A stretch of DNA of 64,000 bases, from positions 158,060-222,059 of the forward strand of contig CAYOIZ010000003.1 in the NCBI GenBank assembly GCA_964404165.1, read 5' to 3'. This DNA comes from DASYLJ01 sp964404165 (GTDB lineage: Bacteria > Desulfobacterota > Binatia > DP-6). The notes beneath the pieces are model-generated. The model did not search any database, was not told the DNA's origin, and worked only from the letters and a program-made list of their open reading frames with translations. Positions within the stretch are counted from its first letter, which is position 1, and each line of letters begins with the position of its first letter. Shown here piece after piece: positions 28,186 through 36,942 of this stretch. Position numbers and translations under genes: made by a program.

Positions 28186-28895
28186 CGTCGCTCGTGCTCG
28201 AGGCGCGCGGCCTGGCGCTCGCGTACGACGGCCGGCCCGTGCTCGCCGACGTCGATCTCGCGGTGCACGCGGGCGAGTTCTGGTTTCTGCTCGGACCGAA
28301 CGGCGCCGGCAAGAGCACGCTGCTGCGCGCGATCGTCGGCATGCTGGCGCCGCGCGCCGGCACGCTGCTGCTCGATCCGACGCTGGCCGGCCGCGAGCAC
28401 GTCGGCTTCGTCCCGCAACGCTGCGATCTCAATCCGGCGCTGCCGACCACCGTGCGCGAGTTCGTTCTGCTCGGGACGGTCGGTCTCGCCAGCCGCCACG
28501 ACGAAGCCGCGCGCCTCGCGTGGGCGCTCGACCGCGCCGGGCTGGGCGGCATGGCCCGCCGGAGCTACTGGGCGCTCAGCGGCGGCGAGCGCCAGCGCGC
28601 CCTGGTGGCGCGCGCGCTGGTGCGCCGACCGCGGTTGCTGATCCTCGACGAGCCCACCAACAACCTCGACCCCGGTGCCGAGGACGCGCTCCTGGCGCTC
28701 CTCGGCGAGCTCAACCGCGACGAGGGCCTGACGCTGCTGGTCGTGACCCACGACCTGCGCATGGCGGCGCGCCACGCGACCCACGTGGCGCTGGTGTCTC
28801 ACGGCGGCGTGCGCGCTGGCCCGCGCGACGAGGTGCTCCGACCGGAGCATCTCCGCACCGCGTTCGGCGGCACGATGGAGCTGGCGCTGCAGTGA
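28182..28895 (+). CDS. Metal ABC transporter ATPase (ZnuC-like)
   Basis: 237 residues. Walker A is G-P-N-G-A-G-K-S-T-L, the signature is A-L-S-G-G-E-R-Q-R, Walker B is L-L-I-L-D-E-P-T-N-N-L-D and the H-loop is V-V-T-H-D. ATG 28182 overlaps the binding-protein stop by 4 bp, and its own stop is overlapped by the permease GTG. Confidence 0.92.
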   Translation: MTSLVLEARGLALAYDGRPVLADVDLAVHAGEFWFLLGPNGAGKSTLLRAIVGMLAPRAGTLLLDPTLAGREHVGFVPQRCDLNPALPTTVREFVLLGTVGLASRHDEAARLAWALDRAGLGGMARRSYWALSGGERQRALVARALVRRPRLLILDEPTNNLDPGAEDALLALLGELNRDEGLTLLVVTHDLRMAARHATHVALVSHGGVRAGPRDEVLRPEHLRTAFGGTMELALQ

Positions 28896-29746
28896 TCACC
28901 GACTTCGTCGACTCGTGGGCGCTCTTCCACGACGCCTATCTCGCCGGCTGGCTGCTCGCGGCCCTGCTGTCGGTGCTGGGCGTGCTGGTCATCGCACGCG
29001 ACCAGATCTTCATCGGCGCGGCCGTGTCGCAGGCGTCGATCGTCGGCATCGCGGCGGCACTACGGCTCGGCGACCTCCTCGGCGCCACCGACGCCAGCTG
29101 GGCACGCTCGGATCCCTTCCTCTCCAGCATGGCCGTCGTCGGCTCGGCGCTGGCCGCGCTCGTCACCACGCGTGGCGGCGAGGCCGGCGGCTCGACGCAC
29201 GAGGCGCTGACGGGCTGGGTGTACCTGCTCGCCTCGAGCCTCTCGATCCTGCTCGTCGCCCACAGCCCCCACGGTCTCGAGGAGGTGCATCGCCTGGTGT
29301 CGTCGAGCCTGATCGGCGCCACGTCGTCGGACGTCGCCACGTTCGCGCTCATGGCCGTCGTCACCGCCATCGGCGTCGCGGCGACGCATCGCCGGCTGCT
29401 CCTGCTCGCGATGGACCCGACCATGGCGGCGGCGGTCGGCATGCGGGTGGGTATCTGGAGCGGTGCGCTGTCGCTCTGGCTCGGCCTGCTCGTGGGCCTC
29501 TCCATCTCGGTCTCGGGCGTGCTCTATACCTTCGGCTGCCTCGTGCTGCCGCCGCTGGTGGCACGCAACGTCTGCCGCGAGGTGCGGCCGATGTTCCTGG
29601 TGGCGCCCGCGGTCGGCGTCGCCGTCGCCGGCGCGGGCTTCGTGGTGGCGCATCACTGGGACTATCCACCGGCGCAGATGACGGTGGCCCTGCTCTGCCT
29701 CCTGCTGGCGCTGACGGCGCCGGTGCGCGGACTGCGACGGGGCTGA
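28892..29746 (+). CDS. Metal ABC transporter permease (ZnuB-like)
   Basis: 284 residues from GTG 28892 (GTGA overlap). Eight or so hydrophobic helices with the ABC-3 family block V-I-A-R-D-Q-I-F-I-G-A-A-V-S-Q-A-S-I-V-G-I-A. The segment around 85-105, between helices, is a longer loop than usual. It completes the importer. Confidence 0.88.
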   Translation: MITDFVDSWALFHDAYLAGWLLAALLSVLGVLVIARDQIFIGAAVSQASIVGIAAALRLGDLLGATDASWARSDPFLSSMAVVGSALAALVTTRGGEAGGSTHEALTGWVYLLASSLSILLVAHSPHGLEEVHRLVSSSLIGATSSDVATFALMAVVTAIGVAATHRRLLLLAMDPTMAAAVGMRVGIWSGALSLWLGLLVGLSISVSGVLYTFGCLVLPPLVARNVCREVRPMFLVAPAVGVAVAGAGFVVAHHWDYPPAQMTVALLCLLLALTAPVRGLRRG

Positions 29747-29747
29747 C

Positions 29748-30272
29748 GTGAGGTCGCGCACGTGGCTCCTGGGATTCGCGCTCGTGGCCGGCTGCCTCGG
29801 GCAGCACGCCATGCCGGCAGCGCCGGAGCACGTGCGCCTGATCGCCGTGGCCCCGCCGCAGAACCGCACCGGGAGCGAGCTCGTGGTCGCGGGCGACTGG
29901 TACCTGGAGCGCCTGCTCGGCTCGAAACGCGCCACCGCGCTCGACGTCCTCGGAGCCGAGACCGCCCGTATCCTCGACGAGCACGGCTTCACCGTCGTCA
30001 CACCCGAGACGCCCGGCGCCGCCGTGCTGCAGATCACGCTGCGCCGCTTCGACGCCGAGCCGCCGGGGCTCGAGTACGTCGTCGCAGACGTCGACGCCAC
30101 CCTCACCGGCGCCGGGCGCCCGACGTGGACGGTGTCACGTCGCGGCTGGATGGTCCCGACGCGCGGCGCCCCGTCGGTGGCCGAGTCCTGGACGATGGCG
30201 GCGCGCGCCGTCGCCGCGGAGCTCGTCGGCGCGTGGCGTCCGGGGCCCGCCACGCCGACCTTTCCCCCGTAG
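29748..30272 (+). CDS. Hypothetical lipoprotein
   Basis: 174 residues from GTG 29748, 1 bp after the permease gene. The lipobox L-V-A-G-C lies at about residues 12-16. The mature part, beginning A-V-A-P-P-Q-N-R-T-G, resembles outer-membrane-associated beta-alpha proteins that precede a D-x-L-G family of assembly lipoproteins, but no family is firmly recognised. Its position makes it part of the metal importer operon. Confidence 0.6.
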   Translation: MRSRTWLLGFALVAGCLGQHAMPAAPEHVRLIAVAPPQNRTGSELVVAGDWYLERLLGSKRATALDVLGAETARILDEHGFTVVTPETPGAAVLQITLRRFDAEPPGLEYVVADVDATLTGAGRPTWTVSRRGWMVPTRGAPSVAESWTMAARAVAAELVGAWRPGPATPTFPP

Positions 30273-30297
30273 CCGGCCTCTGCTAGGGAACCCCGCG

Positions 30298-30591
30298 ATG
30301 CCTGCACAGATCGGAAAAATCTACGTCACGCCCGGCGGCGCCGAGATGATCGTCACCAAGGGCGGTCCCGGCACGCTCAGCGACGGCGACGTGCCCCTGG
30401 TCATCAAGAACTCGGGCCCGTTCCCCGACGGCACCACGCCCGGCACCACAGCCCTCCAGCTCGGCAAACGCTACAAGTCGGCCGACGGCTCCGTCGAGGT
30501 GCTCGTCAACAAGGCCGGCACCTGCGACCTGCGCTGCGACGGCCAGCCCATGGAGCTGAAGGAAGCGAAGCCGCTTCCCTCGTCGGACTGA
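30298..30591 (+). CDS. Small hypothetical protein
   Basis: 97 residues, not recognised. It is soluble and glycine-rich, with a repeated lysine-flanked pattern (T-K-G-G-P-G, V-N-K-A-G-T-C-D-L-R-C-D-G) and two cysteines near the C-terminus. It lies 4 bp ahead of the Trm112-like gene, so the two are probably co-expressed. Confidence 0.6.
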   Translation: MPAQIGKIYVTPGGAEMIVTKGGPGTLSDGDVPLVIKNSGPFPDGTTPGTTALQLGKRYKSADGSVEVLVNKAGTCDLRCDGQPMELKEAKPLPSSD

Positions 30592-30595
30592 TCGC

Positions 30596-30802
30596 ATGGC
30601 GCTGCACAAGGAGCTGCTCGACATCCTGGCGTGCCCCGAGTCGAAGCAGCCGCTCGTCTACTTCGAGCAGGAGAACTTCCTCTTCTGCCCGGCGTCGCGC
30701 CTCAAGTACAAGATCGTCGACGACATCCCGATCATGCTGATCGACGAGGCCGAGCGTCTCGACGAGGCCGCCGCGGCGGCCCTCATGGCCGGACGCTCCT
30801 AG
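30596..30802 (+). CDS. Trm112/YcaR family protein (UPF0434)
   Basis: 68 residues with the family pattern L-L-D-I-L-A-C-P-x-S-K-Q-P-L, then F-C-P-A-S-R-L-K-Y-K-I-V-D-D-I-P-I-M-L. Eukaryotic and archaeal Trm112 activates methyltransferases; bacterial YcaR-type members are of unclear role, and this one retains only two cysteines of the zinc site. The last 4 bp overlap the convergent sulfotransferase gene. Confidence 0.85.
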   Translation: MALHKELLDILACPESKQPLVYFEQENFLFCPASRLKYKIVDDIPIMLIDEAERLDEAAAAALMAGRS

Positions 30803-31371
30803 CGCCGCTGGCGATAGAGCTGCGCCGCGACGACGCCGGTCATGGCCTCGATGTCGAGGCCGCCGCCGAGGAACTCGGCGATGCGCGCCGCGTGCACGGC
30901 GGGGTCGGCGACCATGTCGTTGTAGCTGACGTTCAGCACCGCGAAGTTCGGGCGCTCCGCGAGCCACGCGTCCACCTGGGCCAGGTGGCGCGCGAAGTAG
31001 GTCGCCATCTTCTCGTCGCCGCTCGCGTCGGCCGGTTTACCGCGACGGATCAGCATCTGGCGCTGCGACGCCAGCACCTCCTCGAGCCGACGCCGCATGA
31101 AGACGACGCGGTAGTCGTAACCGTCGGGGAGATGCTTCAGCAGCGCCGAGATCATCTTGACGACCTTGCCCTGCGCCTCGGGCAACCAGGCCTGGTCGTG
31201 CTCGATCTGCTTCACGCGCTCGAACTCGTAGTAGCCCTTCGGATTGTCCTCGTCGGCGGTCCGCACGTTGTCGGTGAGCGCCGGCAGGCCGCCCGCCTCG
31301 AGCATCTTCATCATCATGGACGTGCCCGACCGCGGCAGGCCGGACACCAGGGTCACGAACGCGTTCGCCAT
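30799..31371 (-). CDS. Sulfotransferase family protein
   Basis: 190 residues. It opens with the 5'-phosphosulfate-binding loop V-S-G-L-P-R-S-G-T-S-M-M-M and later has R-V-V-F-M-R-R-R-L-E-E-V-L-A-S-Q, equivalent to the 3'-phosphate-binding R/S of PAPS enzymes. The length is short for the family but both ends look natural. The acceptor is unknown. It starts 4 bp downstream of the Fur gene on the same strand. Confidence 0.8.
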   Translation of the reverse strand: MANAFVTLVSGLPRSGTSMMMKMLEAGGLPALTDNVRTADEDNPKGYYEFERVKQIEHDQAWLPEAQGKVVKMISALLKHLPDGYDYRVVFMRRRLEEVLASQRQMLIRRGKPADASGDEKMATYFARHLAQVDAWLAERPNFAVLNVSYNDMVADPAVHAARIAEFLGGGLDIEAMTGVVAAQLYRQRR

Positions 31372-31375
31372 CGTC

Positions 31376-31825
31376 TCACGCGCAGCGGTCGCAGCGGCCC
31401 TTCAGCTGGATGTCGACGGCGCGCGCCCGGAGCGAACGCGGCAACGTGCCGGGCGACTTGATCCGCACGCTCACTCCGGGCAGACACGCGACGGTGCCAC
31501 AGTCGGTGCACATGAAGTGCGGATGCTCGCCGTCCCGGGCCTTGCTCTCGGGGCGACGCAGCTCGAATCGCCAGACGTGGTCGCCGAGGTCGGTGCGCGA
31601 CACCAGCCCGGCGTCGGTGAGATCGATGAGGTTGCGATAGATGGTGGCACGATCGAACCCCTGCGGGACGAGGTCGGCGACCAGCTCGGCGTGCGTCACC
31701 GGCGTGCTCGCGGCTTCGAGCTTGCGCAGCACCGTCATGCGCGGCGCCGTGCTGCGGAGGCCGGCTCCGCGGATGCGGCCGCGGAGCTGCTCGAGCATCG
31801 CGGGAGGCGGGGTCCGCTTGGACAC
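31376..31825 (-). CDS. Fur family transcriptional regulator
   Basis: 149 residues from GTG 31825 (ATG 31798 is the alternative). The winged helix has R-M-T-V-L-R-K-L-E-A-A and F-D-R-A-T-I-Y-R-N-L-I-D-L. The dimer domain holds H-P-H-F-M-C-T-D-C-G and a terminal G-R-C-D-R-C, a complete structural zinc site. Whether it senses Fe, Zn or peroxide cannot be decided from sequence; the ABC importer 1.6 kb upstream makes a Zur role possible. Confidence 0.85.
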   Translation of the reverse strand: MSKRTPPPAMLEQLRGRIRGAGLRSTAPRMTVLRKLEAASTPVTHAELVADLVPQGFDRATIYRNLIDLTDAGLVSRTDLGDHVWRFELRRPESKARDGEHPHFMCTDCGTVACLPGVSVRIKSPGTLPRSLRARAVDIQLKGRCDRCA

Positions 31826-31873
31826 GGCCGGGAAGCTATCGTGGCCCGGCGCCGACCGCAACGCGTGTCGACC

Positions 31874-32251
31874 ATGACGCGCGAGCTCCTCTGGGTGGCG
31901 TTCGGCGGCGCGTTCGGCGCCGTCACGCGCGTCCTCGTCGGGACGGCGATCACCGAGCGCCTCGGCATGCTGCTGCCGTACGGCACCTTCGTCGTCAACG
32001 TCACGGGATGTCTCCTGATCGGCGTGATCCTCGGCGGCATCCAGGTCCAGGTGCTGCCGGCGGGGCTGCGTCCCGCGCTCGTGATGGGCTTCCTCGGCGG
32101 CTACACGACCTTCTCGGCGTTCGGTTTCGAGACCCTCGTCCTGCTGGAGGAGGGCCATCTGCTCCTCGCCGTGGTCTACGTGCTCGGCAGCGTGCTGGTC
32201 GGCCTCGGCGCGGTGGCGCTCGGACTCTGGCTGGGACGGGCGCTCGGGTGA
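31874..32251 (+). CDS. crcB: Fluoride channel CrcB/Fluc
   Basis: 125 residues and four helices. The family motifs G-G-A-F-G-A-V-T-R, G-T-F-V-V-N-V-T-G-C-L-L-I-G and G-F-L-G-G-Y-T-T-F-S-A-F-G-F-E-T are all present, including the Asn and the T-T-F-S-x-F polar track. It forms an inverted dimer that exports fluoride. No fluoride riboswitch is visible in the 48-bp gap to the divergent Fur gene. It overlaps the next gene by 4 bp. Confidence 0.93.
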   Translation: MTRELLWVAFGGAFGAVTRVLVGTAITERLGMLLPYGTFVVNVTGCLLIGVILGGIQVQVLPAGLRPALVMGFLGGYTTFSAFGFETLVLLEEGHLLLAVVYVLGSVLVGLGAVALGLWLGRALG

Positions 32252-33231
32252 CCGTCCACGAGCTGCGGACCCCGGCGCTCGTCGTCGACGCGGCGACGCT
32301 CGACGCGAACCTGCGCACCATGGCGACGGCCCTGCCCGGATCGCGGCTCCGGCCGCACGTGAAGGCCCACAAGTGCACCGCGCTCGCACGGCGCCAGGCC
32401 GCCCTCGGCAGTAGGGGGTTCACCTGCGCCACCGTCCGCGAGGTCGAGGGCCTCGCGGCGGCCGGTCTCGGCGAGGACATCCTGCTCGCGAACGAGGTGC
32501 TCGACACCGCGCGGCTCGGCGGTCTTCCGGCGCGCGTCACGGTCGCGGTCGACTCCGAGGCCACCATCGACGCCGCCTGCCGCGGCGGCGTGCGCGAGGT
32601 CGTGATCGACGTCGCCGTCGGCCTGCCGCGCTGCGGCTGCATGCCCGACGACGCCGGGCGCCTCGCCGAGCTGGCGCGGGCACGCGGCCTCGGGGTGCGC
32701 GGCGTCATGGGCTACGAGGGCCACTGCATGCTGCTCCCCGATCGCGCGCGACGGACCGAGCTCTGCACCGAGGCGATGCGGCTCCTCACCGCGGCACACG
32801 CGGCGGTGGGCGGCGACGTCGTGTCCGCGGGCGGCACCGGCACGTTCGACCTGAACGTCGCGGCCACCGAGATCCAGGCCGGGTCGTACGTGATGATGGA
32901 CACCGCCTATGCCAGGCTCGGCCTGCCGTTCCGTCCCGCGGTGGCGGTGCTGGCGACGGTGATCTCCGTCGCTGCGACGCATGCCGTCGCGGACTGCGGG
33001 CTCAAGGCCCTCGGCATGGACCACGGGGATCCCACCATCGACGGCGCGGCGGTGTGGTTCTGCTCCGACGAGCACGTCACCTTCGCACCGGAGCGCCCGG
33101 TCCGCGTGGGCGACCGCGTGCGGGTGTGGCCGGCGCACATCGACCCCACCGTGGCCTGTCACGAGCACCTGCACGTCGTGGACGGCGAGCAGGTGCTCGA
33201 GCGATGGCCGGTCGATCTGCGCGGCTGGTAG
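32248..33231 (+). CDS. D-threonine aldolase / alanine-racemase-fold PLP enzyme
   Basis: 327 residues from GTG 32248 (4-bp overlap with crcB). The N-terminal barrel has the PLP lysine in R-P-H-V-K-A-H-K-C. The C-terminal beta domain with W-P-A-H-I-D-P-T-V-A-C-H-E-H fits the metal-binding end of D-threonine aldolase-like enzymes. It should cleave or dehydrate D-beta-hydroxy amino acids; the exact substrate is not known. It ends just before the convergent sulfatase gene. Confidence 0.85.
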   Translation: MTVHELRTPALVVDAATLDANLRTMATALPGSRLRPHVKAHKCTALARRQAALGSRGFTCATVREVEGLAAAGLGEDILLANEVLDTARLGGLPARVTVAVDSEATIDAACRGGVREVVIDVAVGLPRCGCMPDDAGRLAELARARGLGVRGVMGYEGHCMLLPDRARRTELCTEAMRLLTAAHAAVGGDVVSAGGTGTFDLNVAATEIQAGSYVMMDTAYARLGLPFRPAVAVLATVISVAATHAVADCGLKALGMDHGDPTIDGAAVWFCSDEHVTFAPERPVRVGDRVRVWPAHIDPTVACHEHLHVVDGEQVLERWPVDLRGW

Positions 33232-33235
33232 GCCC

Positions 33236-35515
33236 CTACTCGTTGCAGACGAGATCGGCCGGACAGGCTGCCGCACCCGTGCACAGCGAGCCACTGCGCC
33301 CGCCCTCGGGCCACCACTCGTCGATGCAGCAGTTCATGTTCCGCACCGTGTTCCCGTACGGGCCGTTGACCGCGGACATCTGCTGCATGGTGATCTTCGC
33401 CGGGTCGTTCGGGCCGGTGTAGCGCGCCTTCTCGTCGTGGTCGACGCCGAGGTCGACGAGCTCGGGCGCACCGCCGACCGAGAGATAGAGCTTCAGGAGG
33501 CGTGGCGCGCACACGCGACCACACGGCACTTCGACGCCGTTCACCATCGGACAGACGGGGCAGTCATTCCTGCTCCCGCAGGCCTGATCGGGCGCGTTCC
33601 GACACCACCCCTGTCCCTTCGACGTGCACACCGCATCCTGGCCGGGGAGAACGTCACCGCAGGTGGAGTCGTCGACGCACGTCGGCGCCACGCGACAGGT
33701 CCCGGCGAGGCACACCGCACCCGCCTGACACTGCGCGGTCGTCGTACAGCTGGCGCTCGCGGTGACGAGACAGTGTCCGCCGAGACACGCGCTTCCCTGC
33801 TCGCACTCGGCGCTCGTCTCGCAGACCGGGGCGGCCTGCGGCACGCAGCGGCCCACGCTCTCGGGACGTGTGAGCAGATAGCGCTGGCGCGACGCGTTCG
33901 TGGCACGCTGCGTGTAGTGACCACAGAGCGAGTGGCGCAGATCACCCGACGGGGCAGGCCCGCCGGGCGCGTCCCGGAGGTGGGCCCGCAGGTCGCGACC
34001 GTCGCAGTGGGTGCCGTTGTCGGAGACGGGGCACTCCTGGGGTCCCTGGGTGCCCAGCGCGAGACCAAGCGCGGTGGGGAGGATGTCGGTGGAGTGCGCG
34101 ACGGCAGGGCTTCGGTACGGCTCCGTCGTCGGCACCTCGCTCGCGCGCCAGGGCACGTCCGGCAGCGTGCGCGGATCATACACGATCAGCTGTGTGCGGT
34201 AGCCGTTCTCCGAGAAGTGGTGCTTCGAGTTCGGGAGATGCCAACCGTTGTCGGCCATGTGCATGATGACGGTGTTGCGCGCCATGTCCGGCGCGATGCT
34301 CGTCGCCCACGTGCCGTTGCAGGCGCCCGGCGTCGCGACCTCGTAGCGGCCCTCGCCGTTGCGACCGATGCAGTGCGGCTGGCTCGCCTTCTCGAGGAAC
34401 TTGCGAATCTCGCGAAGGTTGTCGTCCATCCACCACATGCTGGCGTAGAACTCGCGCACGGTTCCGAAGTTGACTTCGTCGAACGCACGGACGACCGGCG
34501 GGCACGACGCTCCGGAGCAGAACTGGCCGAGGTTCATGATTCCGCCGCGATGGCTCGGGTCGGAACCGAACAGGTACGACTCGACCTCGAACGGCGCCCG
34601 GAGCGGCTGGTGCGGTATGCGCGGCGCGTACCACGCGAACCACGGTTGCACACCGTACTCGCCCGGAGAATCGGGCAGCGGGTGGATCATCGCGTCGACG
34701 AACTGGAACACCTCGCGCATGTTGACGACCTGCAGCGGGTCGTAGGTGTTGCTGCGCTCGGTGCCGCAGCGCGGGTCGTCGGTGGCGCTCGGCGGGGACG
34801 AACAGAACAGCCGGCCGAGGCGCTGCGCGATCCCACGTCCACCGGCATCGAACCCAGGCTCTCCGGCAGCGCCCGTGAACTTGCCGCCGAGATACGTACA
34901 GTAGCCACCGATGCGCGCGGTGGGATCGTACGGATCGACGGGAATGTCGGCGCTCTCCCCGAGCGAGCGCAGCAGGCGCGGCACGGTCTCGAACTTCTCG
35001 CCGAGCCCCGAGCCCTGGCCGTCGAAGCTCTTCTGGAAGCGGCCGGTCAGCAGCGTGTTGAGCGACGGGAAACACCACGCCGCGGTGTTGTGCGCGATCG
35101 GGAACACGGTGCCGTTGCTGGCGAGCGCGTCGAGGTTCGGCGTGACGGGCGCGGGAATCGGCGTTCCGCTCTCCGCGCTGCGACACTCTCCCTCGAAGCC
35201 GTAGTGACAATAGCCCTGATCATCGGCGATGAAGAGGAGGATGTTGGGCCGCGTCGGGCCCTTCTCGGGCACGCAGGCCTTGCCGCTCGGACAGATGCCC
35301 GTCTCGGGACAGGTGAGCATGCCCTCGCACCGGCCGGGCGCGGTCGCACAGCATGGTGGACGTCCGGCGGTGTGGCGGCTCGAGTAGAACACGCTCGGCG
35401 GCTCGCACCCGAACAAGTCCTTCCGGAACCGTGACGCGGCATCCGCATCCCGTGTAGCGACGCCACCAAGGACGAGCCCAAGCCACACGAGCACCAACAC
35501 GGGGCGAATTCGCAT
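33236..35515 (-). CDS. Secreted sulfatase-family protein with Cys-rich C-terminus
   Basis: 759 residues from ATG 35515, which gives a signal peptide ending near D-A-D-A. A Cys-rich N-terminal region (37-81) precedes the sulfatase fold. The metal site A-D-D-Q is at 98-99. The nucleophile loop reads W-C-F-P-S-L-N-T-L-L-T-G, with Cys148 and Pro in place but Leu152 instead of the Arg of the C-x-P-x-R signature. M-A-D-N-G-W-H is the second metal segment. From about 560, disulfide-type repeats (C-x-G-G-H-C, C-L-A-G-T-C) follow. It is paralogous to the partial gene at 1-1067. It may be an active secreted sulfatase scavenging sulfate, or a binding variant. Confidence 0.88.
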   Translation of the reverse strand: MRIRPVLVLVWLGLVLGGVATRDADAASRFRKDLFGCEPPSVFYSSRHTAGRPPCCATAPGRCEGMLTCPETGICPSGKACVPEKGPTRPNILLFIADDQGYCHYGFEGECRSAESGTPIPAPVTPNLDALASNGTVFPIAHNTAAWCFPSLNTLLTGRFQKSFDGQGSGLGEKFETVPRLLRSLGESADIPVDPYDPTARIGGYCTYLGGKFTGAAGEPGFDAGGRGIAQRLGRLFCSSPPSATDDPRCGTERSNTYDPLQVVNMREVFQFVDAMIHPLPDSPGEYGVQPWFAWYAPRIPHQPLRAPFEVESYLFGSDPSHRGGIMNLGQFCSGASCPPVVRAFDEVNFGTVREFYASMWWMDDNLREIRKFLEKASQPHCIGRNGEGRYEVATPGACNGTWATSIAPDMARNTVIMHMADNGWHLPNSKHHFSENGYRTQLIVYDPRTLPDVPWRASEVPTTEPYRSPAVAHSTDILPTALGLALGTQGPQECPVSDNGTHCDGRDLRAHLRDAPGGPAPSGDLRHSLCGHYTQRATNASRQRYLLTRPESVGRCVPQAAPVCETSAECEQGSACLGGHCLVTASASCTTTAQCQAGAVCLAGTCRVAPTCVDDSTCGDVLPGQDAVCTSKGQGWCRNAPDQACGSRNDCPVCPMVNGVEVPCGRVCAPRLLKLYLSVGGAPELVDLGVDHDEKARYTGPNDPAKITMQQMSAVNGPYGNTVRNMNCCIDEWWPEGGRSGSLCTGAAACPADLVCNE

Positions 35516-35584
35516 GGCGCTCAGGGGTACGTCAGGGCGCACTGCAGTGTCAAGAAATATGTGCCTCCGAACGCTATGAAACCG

Positions 35585-36928
35585 CTATGAGGTCGCGCAC
35601 TTGACGAGCACTACCCCCGGCGTCGCTGCAAGTAGTTGCGTCGATCGTGCGTCGGCGCGCGACGGAACGGGACGAAGGTAGTAGCCGCGACAATCGAATG
35701 ACGCCCGCGGCAGCCGTCGGCGCAGACGCCAGGCCAGCACGAGGCGGGCGTCCTCCGGCACGCCGAGCGTCGCAGACACCGTGGCGTCTGCGGGGACGGT
35801 GCGCTCGACGGTCCGGACGAATGCCGGCCATGGGCTGCTACGCCACTCGACCAGGCGCGCCACCTGGACGCCGCCGAGCACCGCGACGTCGACCAATGCG
35901 AGCGCGAGCATCCCCTCGGCGGCACGCGACGCGCACCACGGCGCCAGCGCGCGCGCGACCAGGACGGCGATCGCCGGATAGAGCGGCAGCAGGTAGACGA
36001 TGCGCTGCCCCACCGCGAGGGTGAACAGCCCGAGCACCACCAGCCACCAGGCGTGCAGGAACCGGCCCGCCGTCACCTCGCGGTGTCCGCGCCACCACTG
36101 CACGGCCGCGACGGGCACGATCGCCGACCACGGCGCGAGGCGCGTCACGAAGGCCCACACCAGGCGGCCGCGCGTTCCGCGCTCGGCGAACTCGCCACGG
36201 CCGACGAGCCGATCGACGTTCTCGCGCATGAGCTGGATCGCGATGAACTCCTGCCCACCGCGGGCGACGGCCGCGGCGTACCAGAGCCCGACCAGTCCGA
36301 GCGTGGCGGCGGCGAGCGACCACGACCACAGCGCCCGCGCACGCACGCCGTCGCGGTTCGCGAGCAGGGTCGCCGCCACCACCAGCCCCGGCAGCACGAG
36401 GCCCACCGGCCCCTTCGCGAGCGCCGCGGCGCCGGCGGCGAGCCAGCAGACGGCGCGCGCACCGCGTCCCTCCGTCTCGTGCCACTCCCAGAACGCGGCC
36501 AGCGAGACGGTCACCGCCGCGGCGAAGACCATGTCGACCCGCGCTTCGAGCGCCGAGCGCCAGAATCCCACCATGCCGAGCAGCACCCCGACCGCGAGCC
36601 ACCCGACGAACCGTCCGCCGATCCGCGACCCGAGCACCAGCGTCGCCGCCGCCATCACCCACGCCGCCAACGCCGACGGCAGGCGCACCGTGGCGTCGGA
36701 CAGCCCGAGCACGCGCGCACCCGTCGCACCGATCCAGTGGAAGAGCGGTGGCTTCGAGGCGAGGTCGCCGAGACGACGCGGCAGCAGCCAGTCGCCGCCC
36801 TGGACGAGGTCCTGCACCGCCAGCGCCTCGCGCGCCTCGCCGCGCGTCACGATCGACGGCGACACGAGTGGCCACGCCAGCAGCAGTGCCAGTCCGACGG
36901 CGAGCAGCGCGAGATCACGCGCCGTCAT
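35585..36928 (-). CDS. GT83 / ArnT-like integral membrane glycosyltransferase
   Basis: 447 residues from ATG 36928. The first extracytoplasmic loop has the acidic R-G-E-A-R-E-A-L-A-V-Q-D of PMT/ArnT enzymes, followed by the W-L-L-P-R and K-P-P-L-F-H-W-I blocks. Ten to twelve hydrophobic helices follow, including G-V-L-L-G-M-V-G-F-W-R-S-A-L-E-A-R-V-D. It transfers a sugar from a polyprenyl donor to a lipid or protein acceptor in the periplasm. It is divergent from the PLP enzyme gene. Confidence 0.85.
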   Translation of the reverse strand: MTARDLALLAVGLALLLAWPLVSPSIVTRGEAREALAVQDLVQGGDWLLPRRLGDLASKPPLFHWIGATGARVLGLSDATVRLPSALAAWVMAAATLVLGSRIGGRFVGWLAVGVLLGMVGFWRSALEARVDMVFAAAVTVSLAAFWEWHETEGRGARAVCWLAAGAAALAKGPVGLVLPGLVVAATLLANRDGVRARALWSWSLAAATLGLVGLWYAAAVARGGQEFIAIQLMRENVDRLVGRGEFAERGTRGRLVWAFVTRLAPWSAIVPVAAVQWWRGHREVTAGRFLHAWWLVVLGLFTLAVGQRIVYLLPLYPAIAVLVARALAPWCASRAAEGMLALALVDVAVLGGVQVARLVEWRSSPWPAFVRTVERTVPADATVSATLGVPEDARLVLAWRLRRRLPRASFDCRGYYLRPVPSRADARSTQLLAATPGVVLVKCATS

Positions 36929-36942
36929 GCTATGCGACGCCG

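Noticed and set aside
31826..31873. Fluoride riboswitch before crcB.
   Set aside because: The gap is too short and lacks the conserved core.
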